A stretch of 64,000 nt of DNA from PALSA-1006 sp041660815 (GTDB lineage Bacteria > Pseudomonadota > Gammaproteobacteria > Burkholderiales > Gallionellaceae). The notes below the pieces were generated by a model. The model searched no databases, was not told where the DNA came from, and saw only the letters and a list, made by a program, of their open reading frames with translations. Shown piece by piece: positions 44,431 through 52,900 of the stretch. The translations under genes and the position numbers were made by a program. Position 1 is the first letter of the stretch; the number at the start of each line of letters is the position of its first letter. Where the stretch lies: positions 20,446 through 84,445 of the forward strand of contig JBAZVN010000017.1 in NCBI GenBank assembly GCA_041660815.1, given 5' to 3'.

Positions 44431-45585
44431 CTATTTTGCAAGCTCGAAAACCTTCCGGGATTGCTCAAGACTCAAATTATGCTGCTCACCCAATGCCGTC
44501 ATACCGTGTCGCTGTAATTGCGCCAGCAATGCCGGAATAGCGTCTTCACCAATGCCATAGGCCGACAAACGCGTAGGCACTTGCAGCGACTCAAAGAACT
44601 GTCGGGTTTTCTCAATCGCCTGATCAATGCGCTGCGCCTCATCTCCGTCATGTAGCCCCCATACCCGATCAGCGTACTGCAATAACTTCTCGCGCTTGTC
44701 CGCACGCCGCACTTGCAGCATCGCGGGCAACACCACTGCCAATGTCTGGGCATGATCCAGTCCGTGCAAGGCGGTCAATTCATGTCCCAGCATATGTGTA
44801 GCCCAGTCTTGCGGAACCCCCGCACCGATTAAGCCGTTGAGTGCGAGGGTTGCCGTCCACATTAAGTTGGCGCGGACGTCGTAATTTTCCGGCTCACTGA
44901 AAGCCTTGGGGCCATCTTCGATCAAGGTCAATAACAAACCCTCGGCAAAACGGTCTTGCACTTTTGCCTGCACGGGATAGGTTAAATATTGTTCGGTGAT
45001 ATGTACAAATGCATCAACGATGCCATTGGCCACTTGACTTGCAGGCAGCGTAAATGTCTTGGCGGGATCGAGTACAGAAAAAAGTGGCGCAACCAATGGA
45101 CTGGCGAAAACCAATTTATCATTGGTGGCGCGGCGAGTAATCACCGCACCGCTGTTCATCTCGGAGCCGGTCGCCGGCAAGGTGAGCACACATCCAAAAG
45201 GAACGGCAGTCTTGATCTTGGCTTGTTTGGATAAAATTTCCCAGGGGATGCCCGCAAACGGAATCGCAGCGGCAATAAATTTAGTGCCATCAATCACAGA
45301 ACCGCCGCCGACGGCCAGCAAAAAATCAATTTTTTCCTGGCGCGCAAATTCAACACCCTGCATTAATTTCTCATAAGTCGGATTGGGCTCGATTCCACCA
45401 AACTCAAAGAGCGTAAAACCGGAAAGCGCTGCTTTAACTTCAGCCAGCGTGCCGGTCTTCACCACGCTGCCGCCACCGTAAGTAATCAGTACGCGCCCGC
45501 CCGCTGGAATCTCCTGCGCAATATCTGCAATACGCCCTTTTCCAAAAAGGATGCGTGTCGGGTTGTGAAAAGTAAAATTTTGCAT
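44431..45585 (-). CDS. yqhD: Iron-containing (group III) alcohol dehydrogenase, YqhD-like
   Basis: A 384-residue enzyme. The nucleotide-binding part has TYGGGSVVKTG and AVGGGSVIDGTKF; the metal ligands are in NGIVDAFVHITEQYL (Asp and His) and GHELTALHGLDHAQTLA (two His). The start MQNFTFHNPTRILFGKG is typical of YqhD, an NADPH-dependent reductase of short and reactive aldehydes in oxidative stress. AGGAG lies 7 bases before the ATG. It stands alone between repeat clusters; a different physiological alcohol cannot be excluded. Confidence 0.9.
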   Translation of the reverse strand: MQNFTFHNPTRILFGKGRIADIAQEIPAGGRVLITYGGGSVVKTGTLAEVKAALSGFTLFEFGGIEPNPTYEKLMQGVEFARQEKIDFLLAVGGGSVIDGTKFIAAAIPFAGIPWEILSKQAKIKTAVPFGCVLTLPATGSEMNSGAVITRRATNDKLVFASPLVAPLFSVLDPAKTFTLPASQVANGIVDAFVHITEQYLTYPVQAKVQDRFAEGLLLTLIEDGPKAFSEPENYDVRANLMWTATLALNGLIGAGVPQDWATHMLGHELTALHGLDHAQTLAVVLPAMLQVRRADKREKLLQYADRVWGLHDGDEAQRIDQAIEKTRQFFESLQVPTRLSAYGIGEDAIPALLAQLQRHGMTALGEQHNLSLEQSRKVFELAK

Positions 45586-45639
45586 TGTGTTGCTCCTGAC
45601 GATTAATTTGAAATAATTCTAACGACCATGGTGGTTAAC

Positions 45640-45870
45640 GTTACTTCGCGGCTATAACCAGCCACTTGCTCGGCTTTATTGTGCTTAGTGGATTGGCTAT
45701 AACCAATGACTTGGCAGCTTGCGGCCTTAGTCAGATGACTAGTAGTTTTACCAGTAGTTTCATCAAAGCCGCTCCCACAACAACCACCGCGCCCTGTGGG
45801 AGCGACTTTAGTCGCGAAAGACACATTCTAACTCCACGCTACTTTCGCGGCTGAAGCCGTTCCCACGAAA
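45640..45870 (-). repeat. Dispersed repeat copy 2 with three REP half-sites
   Basis: Fills most of the 323-base gap between yqhD and the PA2778-like gene. It contains the reverse-orientation partner of 29452-29586 (encoding FDETTGKTTSHLTK on the minus strand) and REP palindrome cores at 45766-45780, 45794-45820 (CTGTGGGAGCGACTTTAGTC…) and 45841-45870 (TTTCGCGGCTGAAGCCG…). The last two face each other as a BIME-type pair. A 73-codon ORF here is probably incidental. Confidence 0.65.
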
Positions 45871-45908
45871 ATCGCCGTGACTTAATTGAGACTTGCGAAA
45901 TAATAATG

Positions 45909-46856
45909 CTATTTATTCAGCATGTTACGCTGAATTTGCGCGAGCGTATTTTGCGCTGATTTCAGTTCTTGGCCGCCTATATTTACCGCACGCGTTGCCG
46001 CTACCAACGCTTCTGTATAACGCTGTTGATCAGCCAGTGTCTGGGCAAGATTATTAAAGGCTATCAATGAATCGGGATAAATGTGGCTGGCCTGCAGAAA
46101 AAATGCTTCGGCTCGCGCTGTCTCACCTTGCGCGTAAACTGCATTCCCCATCCCGATCAGCGCCTCATGATTTTGGGGCCAGACTTGCAAAGCTGCCGCA
46201 TAAATTTTTTCCGCGGTTGCCGACGCAACAAATTTTTCCATCTTGATGGCTTCAGCCAAATACACCGACGCTTGCGCAGTGACCGGCATCTGCCCCGGCG
46301 GCAAGGCCAACATCGCCCAAGATCCGGCTAATTGCCAGGTGCGTTCAAATTCTACAAACGGTAGCACCGCTCTGCGCTCCAATCCGGAGCGCAAAATAAT
46401 TTCACCGCGCTGCAAATCGTAGCCCACCACCACGGCGTAATGCCATACCGGAGACCAACTGAAAGCCAGATTTTGCATCACTAATACCGGTGATCCTGCC
46501 GACACTTCGGTAAGCAACGCTTGCAGATTATTGGATAGCACATACGCGAATAATCCAGCGCGGCGCGTGGCCGCCTGCATTTCCACCTGCAACGATCCTT
46601 GGCGTCCGGGCAGATACACCTGCGGGGCAAGCGCTTCTGGCGTCACTTTCGCGCCACTCGCGTTTAATAGCATCGCCAGCGCCGCCGGCCCACATTGATG
46701 CGGCTCTTGAGGAAAGAAGGGGACATCGAGCAGCTCGACTTGCTGCGGCCCGGAAAAACTCTTAAGTACCTGCGGGGAGGGCGATGTGGCACAGCCCATC
46801 AGCCCGAGCAAAGTAAATATGCCCGCAAAGAAGCGGGCATACAGTGAATACCGCAT
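45909..46856 (-). CDS. PA2778-like cysteine peptidase (C39-type) lipoprotein with TPR repeats
   Basis: A 315-residue protein. The lipobox LMGCATS puts the lipidated Cys near residue 22. A papain-like C39 domain follows with Cys in HQCGPAALAMLL (about residue 55), His in WHYAVVVGYD (about 139) and an Asp just after it. The C-terminal third (about 220-310) holds TPR repeats (AEKIYAAALQVWPQNHEALI…). It matches the PA2778 family, always found next to a PA2779-like gene, as here (9-base gap). Substrate and role are unknown; an envelope peptidase is the best inference. Confidence 0.85.
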   Translation of the reverse strand: MRYSLYARFFAGIFTLLGLMGCATSPSPQVLKSFSGPQQVELLDVPFFPQEPHQCGPAALAMLLNASGAKVTPEALAPQVYLPGRQGSLQVEMQAATRRAGLFAYVLSNNLQALLTEVSAGSPVLVMQNLAFSWSPVWHYAVVVGYDLQRGEIILRSGLERRAVLPFVEFERTWQLAGSWAMLALPPGQMPVTAQASVYLAEAIKMEKFVASATAEKIYAAALQVWPQNHEALIGMGNAVYAQGETARAEAFFLQASHIYPDSLIAFNNLAQTLADQQRYTEALVAATRAVNIGGQELKSAQNTLAQIQRNMLNK

Positions 46857-46865
46857 AGCGCAGCG

Positions 46866-47261
46866 TTACCGGATACTACGGGTAAACGGAAATATCTTGG
46901 TAAAGCCTAAAATGTCCGTTATTAGCAAAACAACAAAGATCGTAAACAGCAAACTAATAATATCGCCACCGGCGGGCAATGAATCCAGCTTCCCCGCAAC
47001 AATTTCTACTTCCTCATCAGACAATGCATTAACGCGAGCTTGAGCGCTAACTGCGTCAATTCCCTGTGCTTGCATTTCCTGCACAACATCTTCGCGGGTC
47101 AGGTAGCGATGGATACGTTCACGGTCGGATTGAGTTTGTTGAGCCGCACTCGTTTTATCGGTAGCAATCATTTCAGCTTGCACCGCTTGCATCGGCAAAC
47201 TAAAACTTAACACCAACACGATTAATAATCGGCTAGTCATGCGCATAAAATTTGATTTCAT
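46866..47261 (-). CDS. PA2779-like exported small membrane protein
   Basis: About 131 residues from ATG 47261 (MKSNFMRMTSRLLIVLVLSF), with GGAG 6 bases upstream. It has an N-terminal signal or anchor (cleavage possible after AVQA), a charged helical middle (DRERIHRYLTREDVVQEMQAQGID, VNALSDEEVEIVAGKLDSLP) and a C-terminal membrane helix (ISLLFTIFVVLLITDILG). This is the PA2779 family, known only as partner of PA2778-type peptidases. It might be the substrate or the membrane anchor of the peptidase. Confidence 0.83.
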   Translation of the reverse strand: MKSNFMRMTSRLLIVLVLSFSLPMQAVQAEMIATDKTSAAQQTQSDRERIHRYLTREDVVQEMQAQGIDAVSAQARVNALSDEEVEIVAGKLDSLPAGGDIISLLFTIFVVLLITDILGFTKIFPFTRSIR

Positions 47262-47326
47262 TTTTATCTCCAAAGAAAAAGGGACGGGGAACGATCAAAT
47301 TTAATCGGGCTCCGTCCCCTGTTTAT

Positions 47327-47614
47327 TTACTTAAATTTGGCATGTGCCGTGGCGAAGCCGGATTTTAACTCTTCCCAGACTGTATCCGCAGTTTCTTTAA
47401 CTTCTTGCCATGCTTCGCCACTGGCTTTTTCCAAGTCTGACAATTTTTCTGATGCAGAATGCACTTTGGCGCGCAATTCTTCCAACTCTACCGCACGTTT
47501 TACTTCCACATCGGCTCCCACGTTTTGTGCTTTTGCCTCCAGTAAGTCTAGCTGCGCACTCCACTCTTTAAGTTGTGCGGACATTTTTTGTTTATAGGCG
47601 TTTTGCAATTCCAT
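47327..47614 (-). CDS. Small coiled-coil stress-type protein
   Basis: A 95-residue, highly helical, charged protein without signal peptide (MELQNAYKQKMSAQLKEWSA … ELEELRAKVHSASEKLSDLEK). Heptad patterns run over most of its length. It resembles the small sll1863-like coiled-coil proteins often placed near BON or envelope-stress genes; this is a weak family match. The ATG at 47614 has AAGGAG upstream. The longer in-frame reading to 47644 enters the MITE and is rejected. Confidence 0.75.
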   Translation of the reverse strand: MELQNAYKQKMSAQLKEWSAQLDLLEAKAQNVGADVEVKRAVELEELRAKVHSASEKLSDLEKASGEAWQEVKETADTVWEELKSGFATAHAKFK

Positions 47615-47638
47615 GAATGGCTCCTTAAATTGTATGAA

Positions 47639-47779
47639 GGGCACCTCTAAAAATTAAATTTACTTCGCGATGCTGCGTTGCTCACAAAAAATTACTCCTT
47701 ACATATCATGTATATGCTGCGTCCTAATTTTTTGTTCGCGCCTTGCCTAGCTTCGAAAATTGAATTTTTAGAGGCACCC
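47639..47779 (-). mobile_element. 141-bp MITE, copy 2
   Basis: It has clean 17-base terminal inverted repeats (GGGCACCTCTAAAAATT and AATTTTTAGAGGCACCC) and is the reverse complement of the copy at 34890-35030. It carries no ORF, so it would depend on a transposase elsewhere. It sits between the coiled-coil gene and the BON gene, in the 5' region of the former, and could affect its promoter. Confidence 0.85.
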
Positions 47780-47801
47780 TGAACAAATAACCCTTAGGGG
47801 G

Positions 47802-48236
47802 TTATTTTATAACTATATGATTATTAACATGTTTTACATCATCAACCGCCTCAGCCAAACCTTTGGCCAAGTCTCCCAAAGAAGCTGAAGCCACCGAGCC
47901 ACTGAGCGTTACATCACCATTCACCGTTACAACCGCAATTTGCAGCGACTTTAAACTCGGCTCGGCAAATATTGCTGCTTTTACCTTGGCGGTAATTTCA
48001 GTGTCTTCCAATGCCATTTTGGCCTGATCACTTTTTTCCTCTAATTTATCCGCCATCTTATCAACCGAATCCTTCATTTTTTCACCCGCGTTATCAATCT
48101 GCTGGCCCGCATTTTCAACCTGCTGATCAATTTTTTTGCCGGTATTTTCTGCCACACCGGGTTGTTCACAGGCACTTAATCCGAGCGCCAAAAATAGCGT
48201 AGCACCCGTGCTTATCAAGCGATTATTCATTTTCAT
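47802..48236 (-). CDS. BON-domain lipoprotein
   Basis: A 144-residue protein. The lipobox ALGLSACEQ gives a lipidated Cys at about residue 23. A charged amphipathic stretch follows (KKIDQQVENAGQQIDNAGEKMKDSVDKMADKL), then one BON domain (about 78-144: ITAKVKAAIFAEPSLKSLQIAVVTVNGDVTLSGSV … VKHVNNHIVIK). BON domains in OsmY and similar proteins bind membranes or phospholipid and respond to envelope or osmotic stress. It is the second gene in an envelope-protein run on the minus strand. Confidence 0.88.
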   Translation of the reverse strand: MKMNNRLISTGATLFLALGLSACEQPGVAENTGKKIDQQVENAGQQIDNAGEKMKDSVDKMADKLEEKSDQAKMALEDTEITAKVKAAIFAEPSLKSLQIAVVTVNGDVTLSGSVASASLGDLAKGLAEAVDDVKHVNNHIVIK

Positions 48237-48291
48237 TTTGCTTCCTTTTTAGTTAAAAAAACCGGGCTCTAATCGGAGCCCGGCTTTAGTA

Positions 48292-49806
48292 CTACTTGCT
48301 GTAATTAAAAATAATGTTAACGCGGCGATTCTCTTGTTGACCTTCCAGCGTGGTGCCGTAGGCAACTCGGCGTGTATTGCCGAATTGCGCTGTTGACAGT
48401 CTGGAGCGTGGCACGCCAAACTTGTCTACCAGATAATTCACGGTATTTTGTGCACGGGCTTGCGAGACCTCCATAGCCTTCTCATCCGATACTTTATACT
48501 TATCATCACCTGTTCCGACAAAGCGACCGGCATGCCCTTCAATGGTTGCGGTGATAGAAGGATTGTCTTTCATGAAAGTTGCAACCTTGGCCAAATCCTC
48601 ATCGTATTTAGGATCGACATTGGATTTCAATGGATCAAACTCGATAAACATCGCCATGGTAATTCTTTCCGCGACCACTTTCAGCCCTGCCACATCGGTG
48701 GCACAAGCAATCACAGCGTCGATACGCCGATTCGCTTGCTTACCTTCCAGTGTGCTGTTATCTGCGATAGGACGCGTTTCGCCATAGCCCACTGCAGACA
48801 AACGATCCCCGGATATTTTGAAACTATCCTTCAAATAAGCGACAACACTTTCTGCACGGCGTTGTGACAGCCCCATATTAAATTCAGGCGTGCCCACATC
48901 GTCCGAGTGACCTTCAATGACCGCAGTTGTTTCAGGGTATTTAGCCATATACCTACCCAACACCGCGAGCTTCTCTTTATCTTCACGCTGCATCTCATCA
49001 TTCTTAATTGAAAACTGAATATCCAGAATGCTGCAATATTGTTGAGTTTTTACCAGAACCGGCACAATCACAATTATTTTCTTCGGGGGAGGTGGGGGGG
49101 CGACCACAACCATCACCGGCGCGGCAGCGACAACTTCCTTCGGTGGCAGAGGTTTTTCTTTGCCAAACATATAGATCAATCCTAGCGACACCATGTCGAT
49201 ATCGCCCTGATTACCAACCGCATCATTGATGCGATAACGTTCCCATTCGCCGCGCACGGCCACATGTTCCAACACCTCATATTGCGCACCGAAACCAAAT
49301 TTATAATTCATCGCGGTTTCACTTGGATTGGGGATGGTCGGAGTCGCCACTGCGCCACTACTGGTAAATGTATCTTTGGCTTCCGCGTAACTCACACCGG
49401 CACGCGCAAACGCAGAAAGTTTTTCCGTAACGGGCAAGAAACCCACTGCGTCGATATTAATTCCTTTGAGTTTGATATGACCGCTCAAAGAGCCTGTTGG
49501 TGTTGTAGTGGCGGTGTACCCAAAACGTCCGAGATCAAAGTAACCGCCCTCAACCGCAAAGTTTTCATTAAATTTGTATCCGCCATATAACTTGAAAGCC
49601 AGCTGGCTATAGTCTTCAGTGAGCCTCTTCCAAGCCAGGCCATCAGCCTGCAACTGCTGCTTAATGCTCACATCGTCAATATTGGCACGCGATTCGCCAA
49701 TGTTCGCCCCCATCATCCAACCTAATTCAGTCGAGGCTGCCAGAGGGCTGATGAAAGCCGCCAAAACAGCCAACCCCAACGTGCTTGATGCTTTTAATAT
49801 ATTCAT
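48292..49806 (-). CDS. Outer-membrane protein with beta-barrel and two OmpA-like domains
   Basis: A 504-residue protein from ATG 49806 (MNILKASSTLGLAVLAAF), GGAG 6 bases upstream. After the signal peptide comes an 8-strand OmpA-type barrel (about 28-225, GWMMGANIGESRANIDD … SLGLIYMFG), a Pro/Val-rich linker with a PPPPP run, and two peptidoglycan-binding OmpA-like domains: about 268-378 (VIEGHSDDVG … LSQRRAESV) and about 395-504 (TIEGHAGRF … VSQARAQNTV). Standard OmpA has one such domain. In the second, the usual Asp after EGH is changed (EGHAGRF), so peptidoglycan binding by it may be altered. Confidence 0.9.
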   Translation of the reverse strand: MNILKASSTLGLAVLAAFISPLAASTELGWMMGANIGESRANIDDVSIKQQLQADGLAWKRLTEDYSQLAFKLYGGYKFNENFAVEGGYFDLGRFGYTATTTPTGSLSGHIKLKGINIDAVGFLPVTEKLSAFARAGVSYAEAKDTFTSSGAVATPTIPNPSETAMNYKFGFGAQYEVLEHVAVRGEWERYRINDAVGNQGDIDMVSLGLIYMFGKEKPLPPKEVVAAAPVMVVVAPPPPPKKIIVIVPVLVKTQQYCSILDIQFSIKNDEMQREDKEKLAVLGRYMAKYPETTAVIEGHSDDVGTPEFNMGLSQRRAESVVAYLKDSFKISGDRLSAVGYGETRPIADNSTLEGKQANRRIDAVIACATDVAGLKVVAERITMAMFIEFDPLKSNVDPKYDEDLAKVATFMKDNPSITATIEGHAGRFVGTGDDKYKVSDEKAMEVSQARAQNTVNYLVDKFGVPRSRLSTAQFGNTRRVAYGTTLEGQQENRRVNIIFNYSK

Positions 49807-49909
49807 GTTTTTCTCCAAAATAATTTGGTGCAACTCAGTGAGCGCGACCTATTAAAGTGCTGTCAGTTAGCCTCCCGGTGAAGGGAGGCCTGAGGTGTTA
49901 ATTGCGTAG

Positions 49910-52900
49910 TTACTGGGGAGGAACAGTGATAACACCACTCACGGTAATATTGCCTGTACCTGCTGGTGCCGCAACATCTCCACCGGCTAGCATTCGACCC
50001 TGCACGATGGTGTTGGCATTTACCGTAATTGTCCGACCTGCCACGATGGTTCCCTGGAAGAAGGTATTGGTTCCAATCGTTGCATTGTTAGTCATAACCC
50101 AATATACGTTTTTAGCTTGGGCACCGTTTTGCAGAACCACACTACCTGTCGTTGTAGTCATGGTGTCAGCTTGGAAAACAAACACTGCGTCCGCATTACC
50201 CTCACCGTCAAGCACGAGATGCCCGGATGAATTACTCAACGCAAAGGTGTCAGTTGTGGTACCCACTGCATAGATTCCGGGAAGAAGCAATTTCCCCGTC
50301 AAATCAACTACACCTGTACCGAACGTACCACCGTGACTGCCTGCTATGGGCGCTGCTGCCGGAGCTACACGAGTCAGTGAACCCAGCTTGTTATTTGCAT
50401 AGGTTGCCTGCAAGTCAAGCAGCAGTTGTGGCAGGGATGCCGAGTTTCCATTATCAGTGGTGTTTATCGAATCCACATTGAGTGCCTTAGAGCCGGTCAC
50501 ATAGATTGAAGTCTTGTTCCCCACCGTACCTGCAAGCGCAAACCCGACTAAAGATGAAGAGGTCGAGGTGGGTCCGGTCAATGCAATATTTCCATAGATA
50601 TGCGGAGCTGGAACACCTACGGTGAGCGTCATCGCATCGCGAGCCATCATTCCGAAGGTACTTGCACTAGCCAGCACTGGAACAGCACCTGCCGGGCCCG
50701 GGTCAACTGGCGTCACACTTACATTGACGTTGTAACTGGCTGGAGATGAAAGATCAGCTGCGGTGACTGAATACACCTTCGGCGTTCCTTGGGTAAAGAC
50801 ATTGGTTGGCGGCAAAGCACTAAACTGCTGCGTTGCACCTATCAATACACTGGTTCCGGTAGTTAGCCATGTAGCTGTTTTTGCCAGCGTCAAGTCTGTT
50901 CCCTTGGGCATCACCACAGTGATTGTTTTGGGAGTTGTATTCTCGCTAATAATTCCGGCAATTCCATCAAGAGAGAAACTGGTAATGGCTTTTGCTGAAC
51001 TTGAAGCGACGCTCACATTTACGTCATAGCTTGCCGCTGCCGAGCCGTCTGCCGCCGTCACTGAATAAACCTTCGGCGTTCCCTGTGTAAAGACATTGGT
51101 TGGTGGTAGCGCACTAAACTGCTGAGTTACACCAATCATTACACTTGTTCCGGTCGTCAGCCAGGTTGCAGTCATGGGGAGCGTTAAATCTGTCCCTGAA
51201 GGCATAATGACCGCGATGGTTTTGGGTGTCGTATTTTCACTGATCACCCCGGCAATACCATTCAGTGAATAGCTGGTTATGGCTTTTGCAGATCCGGTAG
51301 CCACACTCACATTCACGTTATAACTCGCCGGCAATGAGCCGTCACTGGCTGTGACTGTGTATACCTTAGGCGTACCCTGGGTAAACACGTTCGTCGGTGG
51401 CAACGCACTAATTTGCTGTGTTGCACCCACCAGAACACTGGTTCCGGTAGTCAGCCATGTCGCTGTCATCGGGAGAGTCAAGTCTGTGCCGGATGGCATG
51501 ACCACCGTGATCGTTTTGGGTGTTGTTGCTTCGCTAATCACACCGGCAATACCATTCAGAGAATAACTGGTAATCGCTTTGGCATTATTAGTGGCCACAG
51601 TCACATTAACGTTATACGACGCTGTTGTACCGTCGTTGGCCATGACCGTGTAAACCTTGGGAGTTCCAGAAGTAAATACATTTGTCGGAGGAAGTGCGCT
51701 CACTTGCGTGACCGCTGGCGTACCCACCGTAACACTGGTTCCGGTAGTCAGCCATGTCGCTGTCATCGGAAGCGTCAAGTCTGTCCCGGATGGCATGATT
51801 ACAGCGATCGTCTTGGGTGTTGTCGCTTCGCTAATCACACCGGCAATACCATCCAGTGAATAACTGGTTATTGCCTTTGCAGAACTTGTGGCAACCGTCA
51901 CATTAACGTTATAGGTCGCTGTTGAAGCATCGTTGGCAATGACCGTATAAACCTTGGAAGTTCCAGAAGTAAATACATTGGTAGGCGGAAGCGCACTATT
52001 TTGCACGACACCTCCAACAGTGACACTGGTACCGGTAGTAAGGTAGGTTGCTGTCATCGCCGTCGCAAGATTGGTTCCAAACGGCATCACCACTGAGATG
52101 GTTTTAGGTGTTGTCGCTTCACTGATCACACCGGCAATACCATCCAGTGAATAACTGGTTATAGCCTTTGCAGAACTTGTGGCAACAGTCACATTAACGT
52201 TATAGGTCGCTGTTGAGCCGTCGTTGGCAACGACCGTGTAAACTTTCGGGGTTCCGGAAGTAAATACATTGGTAGGCGGAAGCGCACTATTTTGCACGAC
52301 ACCTCCAACAGTGACACTGGTACCGGTAGTGAGGTAGGTTGCTGTCATCGCCGTCGCAAGATTGGTTCCAAACGGCATCACAACTGAGATGGTTTTAGGG
52401 GTTGTTGCTTCAGAGATTACGCCGGCAATTCCATTCAACGAATAACTGGTTATTGCCTTCGAAGAACTTGTGGCAACAGTTACATTCACATTATAGCTGG
52501 CTGTTGATGTGCCGTCGGCAGCATGAACGATGTACACCTTGGGGGTTCCGGAAGTGAATACGTTGGTTGGCGGAAGCGCGCTATTTTGCACGACTCCTCC
52601 AACAGTGACGCTGGTACCAGTGGTGAGGTAGGTTGCTGTCATCGCCGTCGCAAGATTAGTTCCAAACGGCATCACCACTGAAATTGTTTTAGGCGTAGTT
52701 GCCTCGCTGATTATTCCTGCAATTCCATTCAGTGAATAACTGGTTATTGCTCTCGCCGTGCTGGTCGCAACGGAAACATTAACGTTGTAATTCTCCAGCG
52801 AACTATCCGCAGCAGTCACCGTGTATAACTTTGAAACTCCTAGCGTAAAGACATTCGTTGTAACTCCGCTCGATTGGGCTACCCCGGCTACCGCTACGCT

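Noticed and set aside
45603..45824. 73-codon minus-strand ORF with FDETTGKTTSHLTK
   Set aside because: It consists of repeat and REP sequence also found at 29452-29586; treated as a repeat, not a gene.
51351..51863. Evenly spaced repeats in the 50-53.6 kb region considered as a CRISPR array
   Set aside because: The repeats are in-frame coding units of about 290 bases, not 25-40-base repeats with unique spacers. No cas genes are present.
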